From: PKWO01 sp036384915
Lineage (GTDB): Bacteria > Pseudomonadota > Gammaproteobacteria > Burkholderiales > Burkholderiaceae_D
Assembly: GCA_036384915.1 (NCBI GenBank)
Contig: DASVLJ010000031.1
Location: 1-38,248 of the forward strand
DNA length: 38,248 nt
Direction: 5' to 3'
Below the pieces are notes generated by a model. It was not told the DNA's origin and ran no database searches. It was given only the letters and a program-made list of their open reading frames with translations. The translations under genes and the position numbers were made by a program. This document shows, piece by piece, positions 25,601-32,491 of this stretch; position 1 is the first letter of the stretch, and every line of letters begins with the position of its first letter.

Positions 25601-26365
25601 AATCAGCAAGGCCACGCCCGCCGCCGCCACGCCGGCATAGCGCAGCTCGACCGGCACGACGATATATTCGGAGGCATAGCGCAGCAGGAAGCCCAAGCCG
25701 AGGAACAGGATCAGCACGCCGATTTTCACCAGCGGATTGCCGCCGAAGATCAATTGCTTGAGCTTCAGCTCCAGCGCCGAGGGCTGGCGCGGGGTCGGCT
25801 TGGGCTGTGGCTTTGGTTGCGGCTTGGATTGCGGCCTAGGTTGCGATTCCGGGCCTGGCTGTGGTGCCGGTTTGGCGGCGGCCGGGGCAGGCGCGGTAGC
25901 CGGGGTTTGCATCGGCGGCATGGCAGGCAGCGGCGCCTCGGGTTGCGCGGCAACGGGTGCCGGTGCCGTCGGCTGCAGCATCACAGGCTGGGGAATCGCC
26001 TCGACCGGAGCCGGAGCGGCAGGTGTGGCCGGCAAGAGGGTGAGAGCAGAGTCTGCGACGGTCTGGTTCGCAGGCGAAGCCTGTGCAGCCTTTTGTTCCG
26101 TGCGCAAGGGAGCCGCAGCTGGAACCGGAGCGGCGGCCGGCTTATCGGCACGTAGCGATTCAAGCTGCTTTGCCAGATCGAGCGCCTGTGCCTCCACATG
26201 CTCCAGTCGCTGCTTCATCGCCGCCAGCACCTGTGCATCCTGCTTGCGCCGCCGGCCCAGCATCATGCCGATCACGCCACCGAGCACGGTGTAAAGCAGC
26301 CCCAGGGGGAAGGATTCGAAGGAAAAACCGAGAAAAATGCCTGTCAGGAGGCCGACCCAGATCAT
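22637..26365 (-). CDS. DUF2339 polytopic membrane protein
   Basis: The 1242-residue protein begins with a short hydrophobic segment (about 2-37), a coiled coil (about 43-72) and a Pro/Ala/Gln/Lys-rich linker (about 73-200) with KPQPKPQPKPTP repeats. After ALELKLKQLIFGGNPLVKIGVLILFLG comes the DUF2339 core, with more than 20 predicted membrane helices to the end. This order is typical of the family. Function is unknown; the size and helix number are reminiscent of envelope polymer transport or assembly proteins, but no transporter motif is seen. It is the first gene of a two-gene operon with the DUF3999 protein (four-base overlap). The upstream 256 bases (26366-26621), shared with the divergent decayed gene, show no consensus promoter or repeat. 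Confidence 0.9.
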   Translation of the reverse strand: MIWVGLLTGIFLGFSFESFPLGLLYTVLGGVIGMMLGRRRKQDAQVLAAMKQRLEHVEAQALDLAKQLESLRADKPAAAPVPAAAPLRTEQKAAQASPANQTVADSALTLLPATPAAPAPVEAIPQPVMLQPTAPAPVAAQPEAPLPAMPPMQTPATAPAPAAAKPAPQPGPESQPRPQSKPQPKPQPKPTPRQPSALELKLKQLIFGGNPLVKIGVLILFLGLGFLLRYASEYIVVPVELRYAGVAAAGVALLITGWRLRGRKDNYGLILQGAGVAVMYLTPLAAMRVSNLLPPTAGFAVLIVVAAFAALLAILQDSLAMAIAGTLGGFATPILGSTGHDAHLGLFLFLTVLNLGITAIAWFKAWRVLNLIGFASTFMLVGGWAAKFYAPSMFGECEPFLLLYFALYVLITVLFARRVLVSADVPEAEGFGAQIRRSAAQLNYVDGVLAFCVPVSTFALQYGMVQTFTYGAAFSALGFGLFYAALAMLLFRSGGRRYLLLSESLLALAVIFGSVAIPLGLDQAWTSAAWAIEAGGLYWIGLRQNRVHGRAFALLILLASALSSLAAMRTGDVSPALIAPTLGCLILAASAGWICFLARREKAQVAAWETAARPAVMAAGALFLALTPFTLFPMQWGSALMAVLGVALLWLGLRWNERLLQIFGWLYQAAAGALFTTTLHAAAGASALSSGGDEGFSALFLVSLIGTGMIASVWLAVQRWNAALARQDAPPQFGLVATIALLAGIVFLCLAPLFVLSLTYAVFAWSLIGLATVWWAVRMRHVAAMILAVLLQAAAGVGHVIAQFILPVFVSYSLDKYKPFMHSGFWGPVLISTASLMCARLLHRVPASGQTVRANLALGWIALAWAVIWWAFGWVNEIGRVFSSHGPATVIACMLALTMATALLWTALARLWNWNSLGQTTLLYPPALWLIACGVWASDMTHPLASMAALAWPAALAVHGVLLKQQENWLAKLAQQAAHVAGVWLFVTIAADELRWRFAGLGDATGAWPLLGWMIAPVAYLLLLNFKRIRHAWPLRAQPEAYVFVAAIPMALYLTAWVWFANLVSAGDAAPLPYVPVLNPLEIAQLAALLGIVLWWWPQRETLRGARIPFAMAGSATGLAILTGIVARTCHHWAGVAWDADALWQSTTFQTALSVAWGTVAICTMLSGNRRRNRWVWITGAVLMGVVVLKLFLVELAAHGSLARIVSFIVIGILLLVVGYFAPLPPRATTTTTTTPEESPAS

Positions 26366-26621
26366 GCTTGCCTTTGTCTTTGGTGTTATTGAGATGTTAT
26401 TGCGCTGCTGTTATTGATTCAGAAGAATTTTGCTTGTCAAAATGGAATCAAGCAAGGGCATTGTAGTGCGGTCGGGCGCGCTTCTCAAAGTGAATATGTC
26501 ACATTGCGGGGTGAGATACTGAGGGTAGCGTGCTCCGATACTGGAGCTGGCGGGCGAGGGTGCGTGTATGCTCGGCATGTGCAGGCTGGTGGGGCAATCG
26601 AGCCGACCAACAAGGGGAAAC

Positions 26622-27300
26622 ATGGCCACGGATTTTTACCATGTCAACTATCTGGTACCAGCGGACTTTGTACTGCACGGCGAAACGTTCGAAGACGCCA
26701 TGGCGCAAATTGACGAGATCGAGCGCGGCAAAAGGGGCGGCCTCGGTCGAAGATCCCGATTTCGACCTGGACGACTATTACAAACACTGCGAAGTGCATG
26801 ACCCCGCCGCGCTGGATAGCCTGACAAACGGCAGCCGGCGTGGCTGGCTGGTCTACGCGCTGCAGCAATTGAGCGAGGCTGCCGCGATGGCGGAACTCAA
26901 GGTGCTGTATGGGGCGGATGACCTCGCTTACTAATGGGAGGCGTCGGAGACGTTTGAAGACGGGCAGTGGAAAACCGTGGAATGGTGTCGCTGGAAGGCG
27001 GCGGTATTGCGCGACGAAGAATTGCGCCGGCTGTCCCAAGAGATAACGCGGGTGTTCGATTGGTTACGGGATCATGTTCGCGACGATGCAAGCGCGCTCT
27101 ATGGCGACTTCAGTTCGGAAGAGGAACTTGCGGAAAATCTGCGCAACCCGGTGTTGACGCACGACACAGCCCTGGACTGCCGGATCTGGTACGCGGAAGA
27201 CGGCGACGGCCCGCATTGCCTGTTTTCCTATCTGCACTCGATGCGCCAGTTGTGCGAGAACGCCCATGCGCGGAATTCCGGCGTGTTGGCGATTGTGTAG
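26622..27300 (+). pseudogene. Decayed gene of unknown family (frameshift plus nonsense codon)
   Basis: A good ribosome site (AAGGGG, 26612-26617) precedes ATG 26622, which opens MATDFYHVNYLVPADFVLHG in frame 3. At the run AAAAGGGG (26730-26737) the coding pattern moves to frame 1 and continues DPDFDLDDYYKHCEVHDPA to a TAA at 26932-26934. Beyond that stop the same frame goes on protein-like (WEASETFEDGQWKTVEW) to a TAG at 27298-27300. Removing one base from the run and reading through the TAA would give a single protein of about 226 residues, so the pieces belong together. The frameshift alone might be a sequencing slip, but with the second lesion true decay is more likely. Annotation software may call 26977-27300 (107 residues) separately. 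I do not recognise the family; the original protein was acidic, soluble and Trp/Tyr-rich. Confidence 0.7.
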
Positions 27301-27316
27301 GTGCCGAGGTAGTCCT

Positions 27317-27348
27317 GTAGGGGCAATACGCTTGGCTATTACGCCTAC
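27317..27348. repeat. Short GTAG-headed inverted repeat (third REP-like family)
   Basis: The arms GTAGGGGCAATACGC (27317-27331) and, on the minus strand, GTAGGCGTAATAGC (27335-27348) face each other across about three bases and pair imperfectly to one hairpin. The right head supplies the TAG stop of the MHS transporter (27345-27347). GTAGGTGCC at 27297 and GTAGTCC at 27310 just upstream may be further eroded heads; the first coincides with the stop of the decayed gene. Hairpins of this type are familiar between betaproteobacterial genes, though I cannot name a published family for it. Confidence 0.6.
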
Positions 27349-28673
27349 TCACTGACCGGCTTAGGCGCCAGCAACACCGCCGCCATCCCCACAAAACTCA
27401 CCGCCACCACATACAGCGCCGGCATCTGGATGTTCGACTTCATCAGCAGCGGCAGCATCACCGGCGTCAGGCCGCCGAAGATGGCATAGGCCAGGTTGTA
27501 GGAGAACGATACGCCCGAGAAGCGTACCTGGGCGCGGAACAGGTTGACCAGCACCAGGGGGATGCAGCCGACCACGCCGACGAAAAAGCCGGTCAGGCCG
27601 TACCAGGGCAGCAGCATGGCGTGCGAAGTCTGCATGCCGGTATAAAACAGGTAGTAGCAGCTTGCCATCAACAGCAGGCCCACGAAGATCGTCGGTTTGG
27701 GGCCGACCTTGTCGCCCAGCCAGCCGAACACGATGCAGCCTATGGTGAGGCCTAGCGTGGCCGTGCTGCCGGCGGCGAACACGGTGCTGCTGTCGATGTG
27801 CAGCAGCTTGACCAGGATGTTGGGCGTCATGATGATGATGACGATGATGCCGCCGGTCAGCGCCCAGGTCAGCAGCATGGAGATGGCGGTGGATTTCAGG
27901 TGCGTCTTCAGTACGGCCAGCACAGGCACGCCGGCCACCAGGGCTTTGCGCTTTTGCATTTCGGCGAACACCGGCGTTTCATGCAGCCATTGGCGCAGCA
28001 GCATGGCGATGATGCCGAACACGCCGCCGGCGATGAAGAGCGCGCGCCAGCCATAGGCCAGCACGTCTTGCGGCGCGAGCCAGGTATGCATGGCGGTGCC
28101 GGCGAGCGAGCCGAGCAGGATGCCGCCCGTGAGCCCTGCCGTCAGCGTGCCGCAGGCGAAGCCGACGTTGCGTGCCGGTACGTGTTCCGAGACGAACACC
28201 CAGGCGCCGGCCACTTCGCCGCCGACCGCCGCGCCTTGCAGGATGCGCAGGATGAGGAGCAGCACTGGGGCCGCCAGGCCGATGTTTTCATAGGTGGGCA
28301 GGCAGCCCATGAGCAGCGTGGGCACGGCCATCAGGAGGATGGACAGCGTGAACATGCGCTTGCGTCCGGAGAGGTCGCCGAAGTGGGCCAGGATCACGCC
28401 GCCCAGCGGGCGCGCGAAATAGGCCACGGCGAACAGGGCATAGGCTTGCAGGTCGCGCACCCAGTCCGACACGCCGGGCGGGAAGAACAGCTTGCCGATT
28501 TCGGGAGTGAGGAAGCCGTAGACGATGAAGTCGTAAAACTCGAGCGCTCCGCCCAATGCGGCCAGCATCAGGGTCTTGATGTCGGCGCGGGTAAGGTAGC
28601 GTGCGCCGTTGCCGGATTGCGTGCCGTCGAGGTTCAGTGCGTTCAGTGCTGTTCCACCCACTTGTGCTTCCAT
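27345..28673 (-). CDS. MFS transporter, metabolite:H+ symporter (MHS) family
   Basis: The 442-residue protein has 12 predicted helices and the MHS hallmarks: GGALEFYDFIVYGFLTPEIGKLFFP in helix 1, the loop motif GDLSGRKR between helices 2 and 3, and LRILQGAAVGGEVAGAW in helix 4. The second-half loop motif is GWLGDKVGPKP. Relatives (ProP, ShiA, KgtP, CitA) bring osmolytes, shikimate, 2-oxoglutarate or citrate into the cell with protons. The substrate cannot be read from sequence. It lies 21 bases downstream of argH on the same strand, so read-through from argH is likely, although no arginine link is established. Its stop is embedded in the repeat at 27317-27348. Confidence 0.9.
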   Translation of the reverse strand: MEAQVGGTALNALNLDGTQSGNGARYLTRADIKTLMLAALGGALEFYDFIVYGFLTPEIGKLFFPPGVSDWVRDLQAYALFAVAYFARPLGGVILAHFGDLSGRKRMFTLSILLMAVPTLLMGCLPTYENIGLAAPVLLLILRILQGAAVGGEVAGAWVFVSEHVPARNVGFACGTLTAGLTGGILLGSLAGTAMHTWLAPQDVLAYGWRALFIAGGVFGIIAMLLRQWLHETPVFAEMQKRKALVAGVPVLAVLKTHLKSTAISMLLTWALTGGIIVIIIMTPNILVKLLHIDSSTVFAAGSTATLGLTIGCIVFGWLGDKVGPKPTIFVGLLLMASCYYLFYTGMQTSHAMLLPWYGLTGFFVGVVGCIPLVLVNLFRAQVRFSGVSFSYNLAYAIFGGLTPVMLPLLMKSNIQMPALYVVAVSFVGMAAVLLAPKPVSE

Positions 28674-28694
28674 CTTGTCTCCTCGGATTGTTTT

Positions 28695-30092
28695 TTAATT
28701 GTCCAGTTGCTTGCGCAAATGCGCGATCGCTTGCCGCACCTGGTTCGGCGCCGTACCGCCGATGTGGTCGCGCGCGGCCACCGAGCCCTCCAGCGTCAGC
28801 ACGGCGAACACGTCCTCGGCGATCAGCGAAGAATACTGCTGCAATTGATCCAGGCTCAAATCGGCCAGGTCGCAACCGCGGTCCACGCACTGGCGCACCG
28901 CGTGCGCCACGGCTTCGTGGGCATCGCGGAAGGGCAGGCCTTTCTTGACCAGGTAGTCGGCCAGGTCGGTCGCGGTGGCGTAGCCTTGCAAGGCGGCGGC
29001 GCGCATGGCTTCGGGCTTGACGGTAATGCCGCCGGCCAGGTCGGCGAAGATGCGCAGCGTGTCGACCACGGTGTCGACCGTGTCGAACAGCGGTTCCTTG
29101 TCTTCCTGGTTGTCTTTGTTGTAGGCCAGCGGCTGGCCCTTCATCAGCGTCAGGAGCGCCATCAGGTGGCCGTTGACGCGGCCGGTCTTGCCGCGCGCCA
29201 GTTCGGGCACGTCGGGATTTTTCTTCTGCGGCATGATCGAGGAGCCGGTGCAGAAGCGGTCGGCGATGTCGATGAAGCCCACGCGCGGGCTCATCCAGAT
29301 CACCAGTTCTTCCGACATGCGCGAGACGTGGGTCATCACCAGCGCGGCGGCGGCGCAGAATTCGATGGCGAAATCGCGGTCCGATACGGCGTCGAGCGAA
29401 TTGCGGCACACGTCTTCAAAGCCCAGCGTTTTGGCCACGCGCTCGCGGTCGATCGGGAAGGTCGTGCCGGCCAGCGCGGCGGCGCCCAGCGGCAGGCGGT
29501 TGACGCGCTTGCGGCAATCGGCCATGCGCTCGGCATCGCGGCCGAACATTTCGACATAGGCCAGCATGTGGTGGCCGAAGGTGATCGGCTGCGCCACCTG
29601 CATGTGGGTGAAGCCGGGCAGGATGGTGCCGGCGTGGCGCTCGGCCAGGTCGAGCAGGGCCAGGCGCAGGGCGCGCAGCAGGCCCAGGATGTCGTCGATG
29701 GCGCCGCGCATGTAGAGGCGGATGTCGGTCGCCACCTGGTCGTTGCGGGAACGGCCCGTGTGCAGACGCTTACCGGCATCGCCGATGATTTCAGTCAGGC
29801 GCTTTTCGATGTTCAGGTGCACGTCTTCCAGGTCGAGCAGCCATTCGAACTTGCCGGAGGCCATCTCGTCGCGGATCTGCTGCATGCCGCGTTGTATTTC
29901 GGCATAATCAGCCGCGCTGATGATGCCCTGGTGGGCCAGCATTTCGGCATGGGCCAGCGAGCCGTCGATGTCGACCTGCGCCATGCGCTTGTCGAAGAAC
30001 ACGGAAGCGGTGTAACGCTTGACGAGGTCGGAAACCGGTTCGGAAAAGCGCGCCGACCAGGCTTCGCCTTTCTTGGAGAGTTGTGCAGTCAT
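28695..30092 (-). CDS. argH: Argininosuccinate lyase
   Basis: ArgH splits argininosuccinate into arginine and fumarate, the last step of arginine synthesis. The 465-residue protein is full length. It shows WSARFSEPVSDLVKRYTASV at the N-terminus, DLEDVHLNIEKRL, LHTGRSRNDQVATD, the GFTHMQVAQPITFGHH region with the catalytic His, and the superfamily signature GSSIMPQKKNP with the catalytic serine loop. The gene is divergent from an AlgZ-like sensor gene, the same neighbourhood as argH-algZ-algR in Pseudomonas. A TATAAT box lies 39-44 bases upstream of the ATG. Confidence 0.97.
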   Translation of the reverse strand: MTAQLSKKGEAWSARFSEPVSDLVKRYTASVFFDKRMAQVDIDGSLAHAEMLAHQGIISAADYAEIQRGMQQIRDEMASGKFEWLLDLEDVHLNIEKRLTEIIGDAGKRLHTGRSRNDQVATDIRLYMRGAIDDILGLLRALRLALLDLAERHAGTILPGFTHMQVAQPITFGHHMLAYVEMFGRDAERMADCRKRVNRLPLGAAALAGTTFPIDRERVAKTLGFEDVCRNSLDAVSDRDFAIEFCAAAALVMTHVSRMSEELVIWMSPRVGFIDIADRFCTGSSIMPQKKNPDVPELARGKTGRVNGHLMALLTLMKGQPLAYNKDNQEDKEPLFDTVDTVVDTLRIFADLAGGITVKPEAMRAAALQGYATATDLADYLVKKGLPFRDAHEAVAHAVRQCVDRGCDLADLSLDQLQQYSSLIAEDVFAVLTLEGSVAARDHIGGTAPNQVRQAIAHLRKQLDN

Positions 30093-30130
30093 GAAAATGC
30101 CAGGGTGCGGAAGTGGGTAGTCAGCTGCCC

Positions 30131-30136
30131 ATTATA
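30131..30136 (-). promoter_or_regulatory. Probable -10 box of argH
   Basis: The minus strand reads TATAAT here, preceded by GCCTC. The position 17 bases upstream is G-rich and not a recognisable -35; TTGGAC lies too close (11 bases). Therefore only the -10 is supported. Confidence 0.4.
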
Positions 30137-30520
30137 GAGGCAAATTTGTCCAAGCCCCCCTCAATGCGGATGGAAGGCCGTCAGCCCGCCGGCGGCACCG
30201 GACGACACGTATACAAAGCGCAGATGGGCGAGAGCGCCATGCTCCCGGCTGGAATGCTGTGCCGGCATGGCGTTCGGCGTGGACGACCCGCTTGCCTGTC
30301 TTGTATTTCCATGCCCACTGCGGCCGCAGGCTGCCAAAATGGCAAGCGCAATAATGGAAGTCGGCTCGTCCGAAGCCTTGTTCCGAAAGACCGCGGCGAG
30401 TCCTTGGAAAAATCGATAACGTCGCAGATGGCCGCTTTTCTGCGGCCGTCTCCGTCAGCTTTCTTCGATTTCCCCGCTTGGATGCTTTGCCGGGCCGTCT
30501 TTTCGGGAGACGCCGCCGGT

Positions 30521-30526
30521 TATAAT
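30521..30526 (+). promoter_or_regulatory. Probable -10 box of the AlgZ/AlgR-like operon
   Basis: A perfect TATAAT lies 45 bases before the ATG at 30571. The -35 region at 17 bases (TCTTTT) is weak. AAGGGAAGG at about 30548-30556 may be the ribosome site, though it sits somewhat far from the ATG. Confidence 0.4.
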
Positions 30527-30570
30527 GAAGCGGCTTATTTGACTATAAGGGAAGGTTTTTCACCCTCGCC

Positions 30571-31614
30571 ATGCCTCCAGCGCCAGCCGTCGCCCCATTC
30601 GAGACCGTCGTACCCGATTGCTGCAATATCGGCGTGGTGGCGCGCACCCTGGTGGCTGTCAACTTCACGGTTTTTCTGGTCGAATACGCGGAAGGATCGG
30701 GCATGCGCGGCTTGCTGAGCGCCTCCGTGCTGGTGGAACCGGTTTGCCTGGCCTCCTTGGTCAGCCTGTGCGGGCTGCGCCGCCTGCGCCGCTTTTCGCG
30801 TGTCATCCCTCCTTGGGGCCAGCGTGCGCTGTGCGGCCTGGTGCCGGCCGCCATCGCCTCGCTCGTCATTCAATTCGTGCTGTCCGCGCCGGGCGGCTTG
30901 TTCGACTTGAGCGTGGTGCCGGCTACCGAAGGCATGGTGGTCGCGGGTGCGTTCGGCCTCGCGCTGCAGCACTATTTCGAATTGCGCATGCGCGCTTTTT
31001 CTCCCGCCTTGTCCGAGGCGAAGCTGCAGGCACTGCAGGCGCGCATCAGGCCGCACTTCCTCTTCAACAGCCTGAATGCCGTGCTGTCCTTGATCCGCAC
31101 GGAACCGCTACGCGCCGAATCGACCTTGGAAGACCTCTCCGAGCTGTTCCGCGTGCTGATGCGCGACGCGCGCGACGTGACCAGCCTGGAAGATGAAATC
31201 CGCCTGTGCCGCCAATACCTGTCGATCGAAAAGGTGCGCCTGGGCGAACGCCTCCAGGTGCAATGGAAGACCGAGGGCATCAGCGAAAAGATGCTGAAAA
31301 AAGCGCGCGTGCCCTCGCTGCTGCTGCAGCCGCTGCTGGAAAATGCCGTACATTACGGCGTCGAAGCCGTGTCCGAGCCGGTAACGATAAAGATCGAATT
31401 GGAACGCCAGGCCGACCGCATTCTGGTCGCCATTTTCAACCCCATTCCCAATGCGGCTGCCGCGCAGGGCGGGCGCTTGGGCAACCACATGGCGCTGGAA
31501 AACATACGCGAGCGGCTGGCCCTGCTCTATGACGTGGAGGCGCAATTGACTGCCGGCCCTGTCGGCGGGCGTTTCGAGGTGCGGCTCCGGCTGCCCTACG
31601 TGAGGGGCGATTGA
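30571..31614 (+). CDS. algZ: LytS/AlgZ-type sensor histidine kinase
   Basis: The 347-residue protein has about four N-terminal membrane helices (about 20-40, 48-70, 86-106, 117-136) and a cytosolic kinase module of the HisKA-like LytS family. The phospho-acceptor His162 is in ARIRPHFLFNSLNAVLSLI, the N box is LLLQPLLENAVHYG (Asn258) and a late glycine/NIRERL box is at 301-316. The usual DNGxG box is replaced by VAIFNPIPN, as in Pseudomonas AlgZ/FimS, which is considered an atypical kinase. It is cotranscribed with the LytTR regulator (TGATG junction) and is divergent from argH. In Pseudomonas AlgZR controls twitching motility and alginate. The target here is unknown, so the symbol denotes synteny and similarity only. 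Confidence 0.85.
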   Translation: MPPAPAVAPFETVVPDCCNIGVVARTLVAVNFTVFLVEYAEGSGMRGLLSASVLVEPVCLASLVSLCGLRRLRRFSRVIPPWGQRALCGLVPAAIASLVIQFVLSAPGGLFDLSVVPATEGMVVAGAFGLALQHYFELRMRAFSPALSEAKLQALQARIRPHFLFNSLNAVLSLIRTEPLRAESTLEDLSELFRVLMRDARDVTSLEDEIRLCRQYLSIEKVRLGERLQVQWKTEGISEKMLKKARVPSLLLQPLLENAVHYGVEAVSEPVTIKIELERQADRILVAIFNPIPNAAAAQGGRLGNHMALENIRERLALLYDVEAQLTAGPVGGRFEVRLRLPYVRGD

Positions 31615-32399
31615 TGAGTGCGCGCATTTTCATTGTCGACGACGAGGCGCCGGCCCGGGCCCGCATCGCCACGCTTTTGTCCGATATTGCCGCCGAATTC
31701 CCGCACGTGTTGGCGGGCGAAGCGGAAAACGGCGCCGCCGCGCTCGCCGCGATTCCGTCCGCCATGCCGGATATCGTCCTGCTCGATATCCAGATGCCCG
31801 GCATGAGCGGCATCGAACTGGCCGGCCACCTGGCCAGGCTTGAGCCGGCGCCGGCCGTGATCTTCGTTACGGCTTTCGACGAATTCGCACTCAAGGCGTT
31901 CGAAGTCCACGCCATCGATTACCTGCTGAAGCCGGTGCGCGCCGCAAGATTGTCCGATGCGTTGCGCCGCGCCGCCGCGTTGACTGTCAAGCCGCAAGCC
32001 GCGGCCATCGCCGCCACGGCCGCCGAAATCGGCGTGCGGCGCGCCCACTTCGCCATTCCGGAGCGCGGCAGGCTCACGCTGGTACCCGTGGCCGATGTGG
32101 TCTATCTCAAGGCCGAGCTGAAATACGTCACGTTGCGCACGCGGGCGCGCGAGCACGTGATCGAAGAATCGCTCCTGTCGCTGGAACAGGAATTGGGTGA
32201 GCGTTTTGTGCGCGTGCACCGCAATACGCTGGTCGCGCGCAGCGCCATCGCCGGCGTGGAACGCGGAATGCCCGATGCCTCCGACCCGGATAAAGGACAG
32301 GAATCCTGGCAGGTGGTGCTATCGGGGGTGGAAGATCGTCTGCCCATTTCGCGGCGCCAGTGGCCCGTGATAAAAGCTTTATTGAATCGCGGCGGGTGA
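31614..32399 (+). CDS. algR: LytTR-family response regulator (AlgR-like)
   Basis: From the ATG at 31614 the product is 261 residues. The receiver domain has the acidic pair in IFIVDDEAPARARI (Asp9, Asp10), the phospho-acceptor Asp58 in DIVLLDIQMPGMSG, Thr86 in FVTAFDEFALKAF and Lys106 in DYLLKPV. The LytTR DNA-binding domain (about 145-258) shows VVYLKAELKYVTLRT, then LSLEQELGERFVRVHRNTLV, and ends PISRRQWPVIKALL. The start overlaps the sensor stop by one base (TGATG). AlgR-type proteins bind direct-repeat sites through LytTR and act with or without phosphorylation. In related bacteria hemC often follows algR directly. Here it is replaced by a TPR-glycosyltransferase gene. Confidence 0.92.
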   Translation: MSARIFIVDDEAPARARIATLLSDIAAEFPHVLAGEAENGAAALAAIPSAMPDIVLLDIQMPGMSGIELAGHLARLEPAPAVIFVTAFDEFALKAFEVHAIDYLLKPVRAARLSDALRRAAALTVKPQAAAIAATAAEIGVRRAHFAIPERGRLTLVPVADVVYLKAELKYVTLRTRAREHVIEESLLSLEQELGERFVRVHRNTLVARSAIAGVERGMPDASDPDKGQESWQVVLSGVEDRLPISRRQWPVIKALLNRGG

Positions 32400-32429
32400 G
32401 GATGGGTTCGCTCGCCGAATTCGCCGAAC

Positions 32430-32449
32430 GCCGTCCTGCCGAGGACGGC
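32430..32449. terminator. Stem-loop after algR, possible attenuating hairpin
   Basis: A perfect 8-base stem GCCGTCCT / AGGACGGC with a GCCG loop lies 30 bases after the algR stop and 42 bases before the next gene. It is not followed by a U run (AACGAAAATT comes next), so intrinsic termination is doubtful. It may mark the end of the two-component operon or a processing site. Confidence 0.35.
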
Positions 32450-32491
32450 AACGAAAATTACTCGGATAAGCAGGTAAAGGTGTGTACGTAA

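Larger units (their letters stand above)
30093..30570. other. Divergent regulatory region between argH and the AlgZ-like sensor gene
   Basis: This 478-base gap contains a -10 for each direction (30131-30136 on minus, 30521-30526 on plus). The middle 350 bases have no gene I can support; the open frame 30113-30718 has no protein-like composition and overlaps the sensor gene. The gap is long for this compact genome and could hold regulatory sites or a small RNA, but I see no clear terminator hairpin with a U tract. Confidence 0.4.

Noticed and set aside
25765..25860. CCAAGCC/GGCTTGG-rich tandem stretch as a DNA repeat array
   Set aside because: It is the KPQPKPQP linker of the DUF2339 protein; the repetition follows from its codons.
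24461..26155. 564-codon open frame on the plus strand antisense to the DUF2339 gene
   Set aside because: It is composed mostly of Arg, Gln, His and Gly with no domain pattern, as expected from the third-position GC bias of the opposite strand. The DUF2339 frame has clear membrane helices.
26730..26737. AAAAGGGG run as a programmed frameshift site
   Set aside because: The shift needed does not match a standard -1 slippery heptamer, and a second in-frame stop downstream argues for decay rather than recoding.
30113..30718. 201-codon frame in the argH-algZ gap
   Set aside because: No ribosome site of note, unlikely composition, and it overlaps the first 148 bases of the sensor gene in another frame.
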